Numbered from the stretch's first letter, positions 45,645-54,693 are shown. The stretch is DNA of 64,000 bases from Notoacmeibacter ruber (GCF_003668555.1 NZ_RCWN01000001.1:2032501-2096500), one strand, 5' to 3'. The notes: generated by a model from the sequence alone, not told the origin. Made by a program: numbers and translations.

Positions 45645-46382
45645 TTACGCCGTCTGGCGATCCTCCAGAAGGGCGACGAAGTCGCCGAACCTCTCACCCT
45701 GAATCAGGACGTGGTCCCGCAATATGCGTTCGCTCCGCGCTTCGTCGCGTGCGGCGATCGCATCGACGATCTCCTGATGCTCGGCCAGGGACTGGTCCAT
45801 CCGTCGCGGCACGCGCAATTGCAGGCGGCGAAAAGCCTGAAGCCGCTGATGCAGGCGGCGCGCCTCGCCGGCCAGAAAATCATTGCCGCAGGCATCGTAG
45901 ATAGCGCGGTGAAACCGTTCATTCTCATGATAATAGGCGTCCGTATCGCGCGATTCCGCGGCACGGCGACAGGCATGCATGCGTTCTTCGAGCCGCGCCA
46001 GCGTATCGCGATCGATCCGCCGCGCCGTGAGGCGACCAGCCATCCCTTCCAGTTCCGCCATCACTTCGAACATCTGGATCAGTTCGCGGATCGAAACGGT
46101 CTTCACGAACGCACCGCGATGCGGAATCAGTTCGATCAGCCCGGCTGTCGATAATTGCTGAAGCGCTTCGCGCACCGGCGTCCGCGACACGGCAAAACTT
46201 TCCGCGATCCCTTTTTCGTCCAGTTTCGCCCCGGCAGGGCGCTGGCCCGTCAGGATTTCCTGCTCGAGCGCTTCGCGAATATCGGCTGCCTTGGCGCGTC
46301 CCGTTTCCCGCCCCCTATCGGAAGGCGAGCCGGTATCGTCTTCGGCAAAGGGGGCATGGGTGGGTGTCTGTTCGGCGCTCAT
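45645..46382 (-). CDS. gtrA: GntR/FadR-family regulator of the malonate operon
   Basis: A 245-residue GntR regulator with an N-terminal winged helix (IREALEQEILTGQRPAGAKLDEKGIAESFAVSRTPVREALQQLSTAGLIEL) and a C-terminal FCD domain (EVMAELEGMAGRLTARRI, YYHENERFHRAIYDACGN, EHQEIVDAIAARDEARSERILRDHV). It is divergent from a TRAP-malonate operon, in the same position as GtrA of Sinorhizobium meliloti, which controls matPQMAB; the symbol rests on that context. The start at 46382 was chosen because the extra 27 residues upstream contain the probable operator. Confidence 0.85.
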   Translation of the reverse strand: MSAEQTPTHAPFAEDDTGSPSDRGRETGRAKAADIREALEQEILTGQRPAGAKLDEKGIAESFAVSRTPVREALQQLSTAGLIELIPHRGAFVKTVSIRELIQMFEVMAELEGMAGRLTARRIDRDTLARLEERMHACRRAAESRDTDAYYHENERFHRAIYDACGNDFLAGEARRLHQRLQAFRRLQLRVPRRMDQSLAEHQEIVDAIAARDEARSERILRDHVLIQGERFGDFVALLEDRQTA

Positions 46383-46385
46383 AAT

Positions 46386-46420
46386 TTTCGTATACAATCC
46401 TATTGACAGTGCATGCAATA
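46386..46420. promoter_or_regulatory. candidate operator/promoter of gtrA-matPQMAB
   Basis: The divergent region contains the palindrome GTATAC (46390-46395, in TCGTATACAA) and the palindrome TGCATGCA (46410-46417) around TTGACA (46403-46408), a good -35 for matP. GntR/FCD proteins usually bind short GT-N(2-4)-AC palindromes like the first one. No convincing -10 was seen. Confidence 0.45.
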
Positions 46421-46476
46421 GAGTGTTGCCTCGCATAAGGGTTGGGAGGCCCGATATCACCAATGGGAGGATCCAG

Positions 46477-47466
46477 ATGAAAGCGATATTTTTCGCGAGC
46501 GCTATGGCGCTGGCTTTAACCGGAGCCGCAAGCGCAGACGATGTGACGCTGCGTGCATCTCACCAGTGGCCGGGCGGCAAAGGCGATGTCCGCGACGAGA
46601 TGGTCCAGCTAATCGCCAAGGAAGCGAAGGCGGCGGGCGTCGGTCTCGACGTTCAGGTCTTTCCAGGTGCGTCACTGGTCAAGCCGAAGGACCAATGGGG
46701 CGCCGTAACAAAGGGGCAGATCGATCTGACGGCCTTTCCGCTGGATTACGCATCGGGCCGCCATCCGGAATTTTCGGCAACGCTGATGCCGGGTCTCGTG
46801 GGTAGCCACGAACGCGCCCAACGCCTGAACGACTCACCCTTCATGGAAGAGATCAAGTCGATCGTCGAGGAAGCCGGCGCAATCATCCTGGCGGATGCTT
46901 GGCTCGCGGGCGGCTTCGTTTCGCAGCAGCAATGCATCACCTCACCGGAAACGGCCAAGGGACAAACGATGCGCGCGGCCGGCCCGGCCTTCGAAGAGAT
47001 GCTGGTCGGCGCGGGCGCTTCGATCGCCTCAATGCCGTCGTCGGAAATCTACACCGCCATGCAGCAGAACGTGCTGACCGGCGCCAACACCTCTTCGGGA
47101 TCGCTGGTATCCTACAGGATTTTCGAAGTCGCCAAATGCCTCACCGCGCCCGGCGAAAATGCGCTCTGGTTCATGTATGAGCCCATCCTCATGTCCAAGC
47201 GCTCCTTCGACCGGCTGAATGAAGAGCAGCAGCAGGCTCTCCAGGAGGCGGGCGACAAGGCAGAAGAGTATTTCGCCGGCGAAGCCGCCGCGCTCGATCA
47301 GAAACTGATCGAAGCCTATGAAGGGGCCGGCGTGGAGGTCGTCGAAATGTCGAAGGACGATTTCGACCAGTGGCTCGCGATCGCCAAGGAGACGTCCTAC
47401 AAGAACTTCGCCGAGAGGGTGGAGAACGGACAGGACCTGATCGACAAGGCACTCGCCGTCGAATAA
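46477..47466 (+). CDS. matP: TRAP transporter substrate-binding protein, malonate type
   Basis: A periplasmic solute receptor of 329 residues. The signal peptide is MKAIFFASAMALALTGAASA, followed by the DctP fold: TLRASHQWPGGKGDVRDEMVQLIAKEA, VQVFPGASLVKPKDQWGAVTKGQIDLTAFP and, near the substrate-contact Arg, GQTMRAAGPAFEEML. The start at 46477 has GGGAGG upstream; the longer open frame overlaps the operator. Substrate assignment to malonate comes from the operon: the downstream genes are malonyl-CoA decarboxylase and malonyl-CoA synthetase. Confidence 0.9.
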   Translation: MKAIFFASAMALALTGAASADDVTLRASHQWPGGKGDVRDEMVQLIAKEAKAAGVGLDVQVFPGASLVKPKDQWGAVTKGQIDLTAFPLDYASGRHPEFSATLMPGLVGSHERAQRLNDSPFMEEIKSIVEEAGAIILADAWLAGGFVSQQQCITSPETAKGQTMRAAGPAFEEMLVGAGASIASMPSSEIYTAMQQNVLTGANTSSGSLVSYRIFEVAKCLTAPGENALWFMYEPILMSKRSFDRLNEEQQQALQEAGDKAEEYFAGEAAALDQKLIEAYEGAGVEVVEMSKDDFDQWLAIAKETSYKNFAERVENGQDLIDKALAVE

Positions 47467-47482
47467 GCGCGCGATCTTCAAG

Positions 47483-47516
47483 GCCGGACGAGAGCAACTT
47501 GCGCTTTTCGTCCGGC
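47483..47516 (+). terminator. intercistronic hairpin between matP and matQ
   Basis: GCCGGACGA and TCGTCCGGC form a nine-pair perfect stem with a 16-base loop, 17 bases after the matP stop and 72 before matQ. There is no T-run after it. Such hairpins in ABC and TRAP operons protect the receptor mRNA 3' end, or cause partial termination so that the receptor is made in excess over the permeases. Confidence 0.6.
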
Positions 47517-47587
47517 TCTCCGATCTGCCCTGCGGCCTCTGTCGCCGCCAGAATCTCCGCAATCCACGGAAAATCGGAGTTCCGCCC

Positions 47588-48133
47588 ATGCGGCTCTACA
47601 TCAAGCTCGTCTCCGCATTATCGCGCCTGTTGGGTGTCATCGCGGGCCTGTTTCTTCTTTCGGCCGTTCTGTCGGTCAGCCAAATGGTCTTCGTTCGCTA
47701 CATGCTCAACCAGTCCACTGTCTGGCAGACCGAATACACCACCTACGCCATCGTCGCCGCTACCTTTCTCGGCGCGCCATGGGTCCTCATCGTGAAGGGC
47801 CACGTCAATGTGGATGTCTTGCAGATTGCCGCAGGTCCGCGCCTTCGACTGGTCATGGAAGCGCTCAGCGGCCTCGCCGCCCTCGTCTTCGTGGCGCTGA
47901 TGACCTATGCGGCCTGGTATCATTTCGAGGAAGCACTCACCAATGGCTGGCGGAGCGACACCGTCTGGAGCGTGCCGCTCTGGATGCCCACCCTGCCCAT
48001 GTGGACGGGCCTTCTGATGCTCTGCCTTCAATACATTGCCGAACTGATGCGCCTTGCAACGGAAGGAGCCCCAGCGCCATCCGCCCATGGGACAGAACTC
48101 TTCGATGAGACCGTAGGGAGCACAAAATCATGA
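47588..48133 (+). CDS. matQ: TRAP transporter small permease (DctQ type)
   Basis: A 181-residue small membrane subunit with four predicted segments, first about residues 15-35 (LLGVIAGLFLLSAVLSVSQMVFVRYMLN), then EYTTYAIVAATFLGAPWVLIVKGHVNVDVL, the typical DctQ signature. Its stop overlaps the start of the large permease by four bases. Confidence 0.92.
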   Translation: MRLYIKLVSALSRLLGVIAGLFLLSAVLSVSQMVFVRYMLNQSTVWQTEYTTYAIVAATFLGAPWVLIVKGHVNVDVLQIAAGPRLRLVMEALSGLAALVFVALMTYAAWYHFEEALTNGWRSDTVWSVPLWMPTLPMWTGLLMLCLQYIAELMRLATEGAPAPSAHGTELFDETVGSTKS

Positions 48134-49458
48134 GTCCGCTCGTTTCAGGCCTCGTCATGCTGGCCGCCTTGCTGGCGCTTCTCGCCATCGGCACACCGAT
48201 CGCCTTTGCGCTTGGCCTCGTGGCCGTCGGAGCGCTGTTTACCGTCTACGGACCCTTCTTTCTGGAAACGCTTGGCGAGCAGTTCTTCTCCGCCATGGCG
48301 TCCTTCAGCCTCGTCTCCATTCCCATGTTCATCCTGATGGGAGCGGCGGTTGCATCCTCACCCGCCGGCAAAGACCTTTATGAGGCGCTCGACCGCTGGC
48401 TCAACCGCGTTCCTGGCGGCCTCGTCCTCTCCAATCTGGGTGCCTGCTCCATCTTTGCCGCCCTGTCCGGATCCTCACCTGCCACATGCGCGGCGATCGG
48501 CAAGATGGGTATTCCGGAGATGCGCAAACGCGGCTATCCGGCCGAGATCGCCTCGGGATCGATCGCGGCTGGCGGCACGCTTGGCATTCTCATTCCGCCG
48601 TCCGTCACCATGATCGTCTACGGCATCGCGACGGAAACCTCGATCGGCAGGCTCTTCCTGGCCGGACTCCTTCCGGGCTTCATGCTGACCGTCTACTTCA
48701 TGATATGGACGATCATCGCATGCCGCCGCAGGGGCATTGGCCTGTCCGATCTGACGGAAAGCTTCTCGATGCGCGAGCGCTTTGCCGCCCTGCCCCGCGT
48801 TCTGCCGTTCCTGCTGATCATCGCGGCTGTTCTCTACACGCTCTACGGCGGAGTGGCGACGCCCTCCGAAGCGGCCGGCGTCGGCGCGCTTTTCTGCCTG
48901 GTGCTCGTTGCCATCATCTACGGTGTGTTTTCGCATAGCTGGAACTTCCGCCAGATGCCGACGATCTTCCGCGATACGCTCAAGGAAAGCGTGATGATCA
49001 TGCTCATCATCGGCGCGTCAGAGCTTTTCGCCTTTGCGCTCTCTTCCATGTTCATCACACAGTCGATCGCGCAAGCCATCGCCGATATGGAGGTCAATCG
49101 CTGGGTCCTGATGGGGATCGTCAACGTCTTCCTGCTGATCGCGGGTTTCTTCCTGCCGCCGGTCGGCGTGATCCTCATGACCGCACCCATCCTGATCCCG
49201 ATCATTATCAATGCCGGCTTCGACCCATACTGGTTTGCGGTGATACTGACGATCAACATGGAGATCGGGCTGATCACACCGCCGGTCGGGCTCAACCTCT
49301 ATGTCATCAACGGCATCGCGCCCGATATCTCCCTGGGGTCGATCCTGCGAGGGTCGCTCCCCTATGTTCTGTGCATGGTCCTTGGAATCGTCACGCTGTG
49401 CGTCTTTCCTCAGATCGCACTGTTTCTGCCCAATCTCGTAATGGGAGTCGCCTTATGA
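48130..49458 (+). CDS. matM: TRAP transporter large permease (DctM type)
   Basis: The transport subunit, 442 residues with about 12 membrane segments. DctM hallmarks include SFSLVSIPMFILMGAAVASSPAG, GGLVLSNLGACSIFAALSGSSPATCAAIGKMGIPEMRKRGY, SIAAGGTLGILIPPSVTMIVYGI and, in the C-terminal half, PPVGVILMTAPILIPI and ITPPVGLNLYVINGI. Driven by the sodium or proton gradient as in the family. Four-base overlaps join it to matQ and matA. Confidence 0.94.
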   Translation: MSPLVSGLVMLAALLALLAIGTPIAFALGLVAVGALFTVYGPFFLETLGEQFFSAMASFSLVSIPMFILMGAAVASSPAGKDLYEALDRWLNRVPGGLVLSNLGACSIFAALSGSSPATCAAIGKMGIPEMRKRGYPAEIASGSIAAGGTLGILIPPSVTMIVYGIATETSIGRLFLAGLLPGFMLTVYFMIWTIIACRRRGIGLSDLTESFSMRERFAALPRVLPFLLIIAAVLYTLYGGVATPSEAAGVGALFCLVLVAIIYGVFSHSWNFRQMPTIFRDTLKESVMIMLIIGASELFAFALSSMFITQSIAQAIADMEVNRWVLMGIVNVFLLIAGFFLPPVGVILMTAPILIPIIINAGFDPYWFAVILTINMEIGLITPPVGLNLYVINGIAPDISLGSILRGSLPYVLCMVLGIVTLCVFPQIALFLPNLVMGVAL

Positions 49459-50813
49459 GCCGCATGTCCCTTCTGTCCGACCTGCTGAGCACGCTCAATC
49501 GGCGTGCATGGTTCGGTCGCAATCAGGATGAATTTCACTGTTCGATAAGCGATATCGAGGCGCTCTGCCGGAAATTGCTGCGCTCTCGCGGCGAGGCCAC
49601 CGGCATTCTGACAGCGTCCGAGATTTTCCTGTCGCTGCAGAATTGCGACGAGATGCTTTTGAAACGCTTCTTCGACTTGCTGGCGCATGAATTTGCGCCC
49701 AACCAAGAAACACTCACCACTGCCGCGACGGAATATGCGCAAGCGCCTTCTTCGAAGACCCTGCTTGCCCTGCAATCAGCGGCGGATTCGCCCCGCCAGG
49801 AACTGTTCCGACGCCTGAACCTGGCGCCGGGCGGGACGGCAGCCCTGGTGAAGCTACGCGAAAAACTCCTGCCACTCGTCAAGACGGATCCCGATCTTTA
49901 CGGCCCCGTCGATGCCGATTTTCTTCATCTGTTTCAGTCCTGGTTCAATCGCGGGTTTCTGGTCCTCAAGCCCATCGACTGGAATACGCCGGCCGCCATT
50001 CTCGAAAAGATCATCGCATATGAAGCCGTCCATGCCATCGATAGCTGGGATAATCTGCGGGCCCGTCTGGCCCCGTCGGATCGCCGTTGCTTCGCGTTCT
50101 TCCATCCCGCTATCCCGGACGATCCGTTGATCTTCGTCGAAGTGGCGCTGACCGGTGACATACCGGCCTCCATCGCGTCCGTCCTCTCCGATGAGCGCGA
50201 GGCGATCGAAGCGGAGAACGCGCAAACGGCGGTCTTCTATTCCATCTCCAACTGTCACCGGGGGTTGGCCGGCGTTTCGTTCGGCTCGTTCCTGATCAAA
50301 CAGGTCGCCTCCGACATGAAGGAGACGCTGCCCAATCTCAAGACCTTCGTTACGTTGTCGCCCGTTCCGGGCTTCACGCGATGGCTTGCGGATCTGGACG
50401 AAAAACACCGCGCAAAGCTGATGGCGGACGAAAAGCGCGCGCTCCAGATTGTCGAAAGCGAAGGCTGGCAGAAGGACCCCGCACTGAGAGAGGAAGCCGA
50501 AGACGGCATGCTTTCCCTCGCCGCGCGCTATTTCCTGAATGCCAAGCGGGGCGATGGTCAGCCCCTCGATCCCGTCGCCCGCTTTCACCTCGGCAATGGC
50601 GCGATGCTCAACCGCATCATGCACGCCGCCGATCTTTCGTCCTCCGCGTTGCGCCAGTCGCACGGGGTGATGGTGAATTATCTCTACGATTTGCCGCGCG
50701 TGGAGCAGCGGCACGAAGCTTATGCGGCCTCGGCCGAGATTGCGGCCAGCCGCGCAGTGACGAGCCTGCTGCCTTCCAAGGCTGTGCAAGATGATATGAG
50801 GAATGTGGCATGA
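49455..50813 (+). CDS. matA: malonyl-CoA decarboxylase
   Basis: Converts malonyl-CoA to acetyl-CoA and CO2. The 452-residue protein belongs to the MCD family. After an N-terminal helical bundle the catalytic domain shows CFAFFHPAIPDDPLIFVEVAL, GVSFGSFLIKQVASDMKETLPNLKTFVTLSPVPGF (with the conserved Ser of the active site) and FHLGNGAMLNRIMHAADLS (catalytic His), ending with GVMVNYLYDL. The start at 49455 overlaps the matM stop; an open frame of 28 residues upstream lies inside matM. With matB it channels imported malonate into central metabolism. Confidence 0.94.
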   Translation: MSRMSLLSDLLSTLNRRAWFGRNQDEFHCSISDIEALCRKLLRSRGEATGILTASEIFLSLQNCDEMLLKRFFDLLAHEFAPNQETLTTAATEYAQAPSSKTLLALQSAADSPRQELFRRLNLAPGGTAALVKLREKLLPLVKTDPDLYGPVDADFLHLFQSWFNRGFLVLKPIDWNTPAAILEKIIAYEAVHAIDSWDNLRARLAPSDRRCFAFFHPAIPDDPLIFVEVALTGDIPASIASVLSDEREAIEAENAQTAVFYSISNCHRGLAGVSFGSFLIKQVASDMKETLPNLKTFVTLSPVPGFTRWLADLDEKHRAKLMADEKRALQIVESEGWQKDPALREEAEDGMLSLAARYFLNAKRGDGQPLDPVARFHLGNGAMLNRIMHAADLSSSALRQSHGVMVNYLYDLPRVEQRHEAYAASAEIAASRAVTSLLPSKAVQDDMRNVA

Positions 50814-52336
50814 ACCATCTCTTCGACGGCCTGACGGCCGAAGGTCTTAAGCATCCCGACCGCGATTTCGTTCGGACATCGGGCGACCGCCAGATGACTT
50901 ATGGTGAAATGGAGGCCTGCTCGGCCCGTTATGCCAATCTCCTGATCGACCTTGGGCTGGAGCCAGGCGACCGCGTTGCGGTCCAGGTCGAAAAGTCTCT
51001 CGATGCCCTTCTGCTTTATCTGGCGACAGTCCGGGCTGGCGGCGTCTTCCTGCCACTCAACACGGCCTATACACCGTCAGAAGTGGAGTATTTCCTGTCC
51101 GACGCAAAGCCGCGCCTGTTCGTTTGTGCGCCGGGCAAGCTGGAGGCACTCAAACCCGTCGCCGAAAAAGCCGGCGCTGAAATTGAGACACTGGGCACGG
51201 ATAAGGGCCTCGGGGACGTTGACGGGTCTCTCGCCGAAAAGGCCGCGAGCGCTTCGGCCGACTTCGAAACGATCGAGCGCGAGGCGGAGGATCTGGCGGC
51301 CATCCTCTACACGTCCGGCACCACCGGGCGCTCGAAGGGCGCGATGCTGACGCACGCCAATCTGCTTTCGAACGCCCGCACGTTGAAGGATTACTGGGGC
51401 TTCAGCCAGGACGACGTGCTGCTCCACGCGCTGCCGATCTTTCACACGCACGGGCTCTTTGTTGCCTCCAATACCGTCATGCTCGCCGGTGGAGCGATGA
51501 TCTTCCTGCCGAAATTCGACCTCGATGAGATTTTTGCTTATTTGCCGAAATCGACGTCGATGATGGGCGTACCGACCTTCTATACGCGTATGCTCGCCGA
51601 CGAACGTCTGAACCGCGACTCCACGGCGCATATGCGACTGTTCACCTCCGGTTCGGCTCCTCTTCTGGCCGAGACCCATCGCGCCTTCGAAGATCGAACC
51701 GGCCAGCGCATTCTCGAGCGCTACGGTATGACCGAAACGAATATGAATACGTCGAACCCGTATGAGGGCGAGCGCCGAGCCGGAACTGTCGGTTTCCCGC
51801 TCCCCGGCGTCGACCTTCGGATTGCAGACCCGGACAGCGGGGCGACCCTCGAAGACGGACAGATCGGGATGATCGAAGTAAAAGGCCCGAACGTCTTCAA
51901 GGGTTATTGGCAGATGCCCGACAAGACCGCGTCCGAATTCCGCGAGGACGGTTTCTTTATTACCGGTGACCTTGGCCAGATTGATGCGGATGGTTACGTC
52001 AGCATTGTCGGGCGCGGCAAGGATCTGGTGATTACCGGCGGTTACAATGTCTATCCCAAGGAAATCGAACTCATCATCGATGAAGTCGACGGCGTTGTCG
52101 AAAGCGCCGTGATCGGTGTCCCTCATCCTGATTTCGGCGAAGGCGTCGTGGGTGTCGTCGTAGCACGTGACGGTCTCGACGAAGACGAGGTGATGACTGC
52201 GCTGGAAGGAAAAATGGCCCGGTTCAAGCAGCCCAAACGCGTGGTCTTTGTTGAAGAACTGCCGCGAAACACGATGGGCAAGGTGCAGAAGAACATCTTA
52301 CGCGAGACCTTTGGGAATATTCTCTCGGACAGTTGA
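50810..52336 (+). CDS. matB: malonyl-CoA synthetase
   Basis: An ATP-dependent ligase joining malonate to CoA, 508 residues of the adenylate-forming family. Core motifs: AILYTSGTTGRSKGAMLTHANL (P-loop), PIFHTHGLFVASN, ERYGMTETNMNTSNPYEGERRAGTVGFPLPGV (substrate-selecting region of MatB), GYWQMPDKTASEFREDGFFITGDLG, and the C-terminal catalytic Lys in LPRNTMGKVQKNILRE. Its start overlaps the matA stop by four bases, and it is the last gene of the operon. Confidence 0.94.
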   Translation: MNHLFDGLTAEGLKHPDRDFVRTSGDRQMTYGEMEACSARYANLLIDLGLEPGDRVAVQVEKSLDALLLYLATVRAGGVFLPLNTAYTPSEVEYFLSDAKPRLFVCAPGKLEALKPVAEKAGAEIETLGTDKGLGDVDGSLAEKAASASADFETIEREAEDLAAILYTSGTTGRSKGAMLTHANLLSNARTLKDYWGFSQDDVLLHALPIFHTHGLFVASNTVMLAGGAMIFLPKFDLDEIFAYLPKSTSMMGVPTFYTRMLADERLNRDSTAHMRLFTSGSAPLLAETHRAFEDRTGQRILERYGMTETNMNTSNPYEGERRAGTVGFPLPGVDLRIADPDSGATLEDGQIGMIEVKGPNVFKGYWQMPDKTASEFREDGFFITGDLGQIDADGYVSIVGRGKDLVITGGYNVYPKEIELIIDEVDGVVESAVIGVPHPDFGEGVVGVVVARDGLDEDEVMTALEGKMARFKQPKRVVFVEELPRNTMGKVQKNILRETFGNILSDS

Positions 52337-52673
52337 GGAAAGGTTGCGCTAACTCCAGCGACCATTCACATAGGTTAATGGCAGAAGGCTCTTCTATTTT
52401 GGCCGGTTTGTGTTACGCAGCGCGCGGGGACGTCAACGCGAGCCGATAGGACCTGAAACTGCCAAAAGTACAGCGCGATTCCATTCTTGCAGATCTCGAG
52501 GAGCACGCTCATGCTCTTTCCGAAGCGCTGCTCAAGGAAGGCAACCCCGAACACGCTCATCAGGCACGCAATCTGGAGGCCATGATTTCAGCAGCACGGC
52601 GCATCATGAAACGCGACGAACAGAACTGAAATCGTAACCCTCGGATTGTCTCGGCATTTCGGCTGCTAACGCC
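52337..52673. other. gap after matB containing one candidate small gene
   Basis: This 337-base stretch has no canonical gene. It contains a 57-codon frame lacking a standard start codon (52459-52629, listed separately). No clear terminator for the mat operon was found. Confidence 0.4.
52459..52629 (+). CDS. candidate small helical protein with CTG start
   Basis: An open frame with coding character begins just after a TAG at 52447-52449 and reads LPKVQRDSILADLEEHAHAL, continuing with LLKEGNPEHAHQARNLEAM and ending RRIMKRDEQN at 52629. It looks like a charged two-helix protein of about 56 residues. No ATG, GTG or TTG occurs before the middle of the frame, but a CTG at 52459 has AGGA seven bases upstream, so a CTG start is the best guess. 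It could also be the remnant of a larger gene or chance. Confidence 0.35.
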   Translation: MPKVQRDSILADLEEHAHALSEALLKEGNPEHAHQARNLEAMISAARRIMKRDEQN

Positions 52674-53714
52674 TCAAGGCGATAGCAGCACCTTTCCGTT
52701 TGGCTGAGCCAAGGCGTTGGCGAGCCTATCCGCGGCATCTTCCAGTGCGAGAACCTCGGTCACATCGGTCTTCCATAAACCGTCGATGAAATTCGTCTGA
52801 GCTTTCTTGACCAATTGCGCCCGTTCCTGGTCGCCCGCTTCCGTCAGCCAGCGCGACAGCCAAAAACCCTCGATCCGCTTCTGAAGGAAAATCATCTCGC
52901 CCGGCTCCCGCAGAACCGGCGGTTCTTCCTCGAGGCGACCATAGATGATCCATCGCGCCCCTCGCCCCATGGCTTCGAAAACCGCTGCAGAGCTTGGTCC
53001 GGCTACCGCATCAAGCATCACAACCGGCTTGTCGGCGCGGCAGATATCCCGCATATCCGAGGAAAACGTGTCCGACTTCTGATTGAGAACGTGCGCGGCG
53101 CCGAGCGCTTTCAAAGGCTCGATCTGCTCGTCGCGCCGTACGGTCCCGATTGCCGACAAGCCATCGGCAGCCGCCTGCGCGATAATGAGCTTGCAAAGCT
53201 GACTGGCTGCGGCCGTCAGAATAAAACTCTCCGCGCCCGCTTCCTTGACGATCGAGATCATGGCGAGCGCCGTCAGTGGATTGACGATCATGGAGGCGCC
53301 GTCATCATCCGAGATGCCATCCATCAGCGGAATGCACATTGCCGCATCGGCTACAGCGTATTCGGCCCACGATCCATAACCGCTATTGCCGGTCACAAAG
53401 GCGATGCGTTTTCCGTCGAACTGCTCTGCGCCCTCGCCTGTGGCGACGACGGTGCCGCACCCCTCGAAACCAGCCGGCAGGCCTTTGCGTCGAGGCTGCC
53501 CGTACATGCCTTTGATGAACATGACGTCCGACGGATTGACTGCGCCGCGTGCGACCTTGACCAGCACCTGCCCCTTCCCCGGAGCCGGCACATCGATTGC
53601 CGCCATTTCCACATACGGATCGAGTGCCTCAAGAGAAAAGCCGCTCCGCTGACTGGCCCTCGAATAGCCGTCCTGCTTCTGGATCAGGGCTCTCATCGTT
53701 TGCGGCAGGGTCAT
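52674..53714 (-). CDS. zinc-type alcohol dehydrogenase-like oxidoreductase (MDR superfamily)
   Basis: A 346-residue medium-chain reductase/dehydrogenase. The GroES-like part has ALDPYVEMAAIDVPAPGKGQVLVKVARGAVNPSDVMFIKGMYG and FEGCGTVVATG. In the Rossmann part the usual GxGxxG is weakly kept as ILTAAASQLCKLIIAQAAADGLSAIGTVRRDEQIEPLKALGA. Zinc-ligand Cys residues are not evident, so it is probably a zinc-free quinone-oxidoreductase-like enzyme. It overlaps the next upstream MDR gene by four bases and belongs to the acyl-CoA dehydrogenase operon. The substrate is unknown. Confidence 0.82.
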   Translation of the reverse strand: MTLPQTMRALIQKQDGYSRASQRSGFSLEALDPYVEMAAIDVPAPGKGQVLVKVARGAVNPSDVMFIKGMYGQPRRKGLPAGFEGCGTVVATGEGAEQFDGKRIAFVTGNSGYGSWAEYAVADAAMCIPLMDGISDDDGASMIVNPLTALAMISIVKEAGAESFILTAAASQLCKLIIAQAAADGLSAIGTVRRDEQIEPLKALGAAHVLNQKSDTFSSDMRDICRADKPVVMLDAVAGPSSAAVFEAMGRGARWIIYGRLEEEPPVLREPGEMIFLQKRIEGFWLSRWLTEAGDQERAQLVKKAQTNFIDGLWKTDVTEVLALEDAADRLANALAQPNGKVLLSP

Positions 53715-54691
53715 TGCGTCTCCTCGGGAATAATGACGAGTTTTCCGGTCGCCTTGCGTCCAAGCACCTCATCGAGCACCTCGGCCGTGGTCGACAATCC
53801 TTGCCGTGTCTCGACAACGGGTTTCACCGTGCCGCTCGCATACCAACCGAAGAGTTCGCGCATATTGCCGGCATAGATCTCCGGCTCCTTGGCGGTGAAG
53901 GTCCCCCAGAAGACCCCCACCAGACTGTAGCCTTTCACGAGGGCAAGATTGACCGGCAGTTCCGGGATGCGTCCGGACGCGAATCCGATGACGAGCAAAC
54001 GGCCGTTCCACGCCATGGAGCGCGACAGCGCATCGAAGGCATCGCCACCGACCGGGTCGAAGGCGACGTCTACGCCCTTGCCGCCGGTCAAGCTCTTCAG
54101 GTCTTCCCTGAGATTGTCATAGCCAATCGCCTCGTCGGCGCCGTTCTGTCGCGCCAACTCGCGCTTCTCATCGCTTGATGCGACCGCGATCACGCGGGCT
54201 CCCATGATCTTTGCGATCTGGATGGCCGCCAATCCGGTCAGGCCCGCGGCACCGAGAACGACGAAAGTTTCACCCTCTTTCAACGTGGCGCGTTGCTTCA
54301 GCGCGTGGTGGGCGGTGGAATATCCGACGCCGAGCGCGCAGGCATCGGCGAAGGGGACGCCAGCCGGCAGCGGCACGCAGCGCATCGCCGAGACCGCTAC
54401 TTTTTCAGCGAACGCCCCTGTTCCGCACAGAGTGAGAACCCTGTCACCCTCCTTGAGGTGGGAGACGCCTTCCCCGACAGCAATGACCGTACCGGCTGCT
54501 TCCATGCCCGGCACGAATGGCAGATCCGGCTTCAACTGGTAGAGCCCTTGCACCATCAGCCCATCGGGAAAGTTGACCCCGGCCGCTGCGATCGCGATCA
54601 CCACCTCGCCTTTGGCTGGGGCAGGGTCCTGCCATTCCACCACGGCCAGTTGGTCAACCGGTCCGAACGTATTGGCGACAACGGCCTTCAT
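53711..54691 (-). CDS. NADPH:quinone oxidoreductase family protein
   Basis: A 326-residue zinc-independent MDR enzyme: MKAVVANTFGPVDQLAVVEWQDPAPAKGEVVIAIAAAGVNFPDGLM, the NADPH site FVVLGAAGLTGLAAIQIAKIMGARVIAVASSDEKRELARQNGADEAI and GGDAFDALSRSMAWNGRLLVIGFASGRIPE. The start at 54691 is two bases after the acyl-CoA dehydrogenase stop. The frame is open 36 residues further upstream inside that gene. It may reduce an enoyl-CoA or quinone-like intermediate of the cluster's pathway. Confidence 0.88.
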   Translation of the reverse strand: MKAVVANTFGPVDQLAVVEWQDPAPAKGEVVIAIAAAGVNFPDGLMVQGLYQLKPDLPFVPGMEAAGTVIAVGEGVSHLKEGDRVLTLCGTGAFAEKVAVSAMRCVPLPAGVPFADACALGVGYSTAHHALKQRATLKEGETFVVLGAAGLTGLAAIQIAKIMGARVIAVASSDEKRELARQNGADEAIGYDNLREDLKSLTGGKGVDVAFDPVGGDAFDALSRSMAWNGRLLVIGFASGRIPELPVNLALVKGYSLVGVFWGTFTAKEPEIYAGNMRELFGWYASGTVKPVVETRQGLSTTAEVLDEVLGRKATGKLVIIPEETQ

Positions 54692-54693
54692 GC

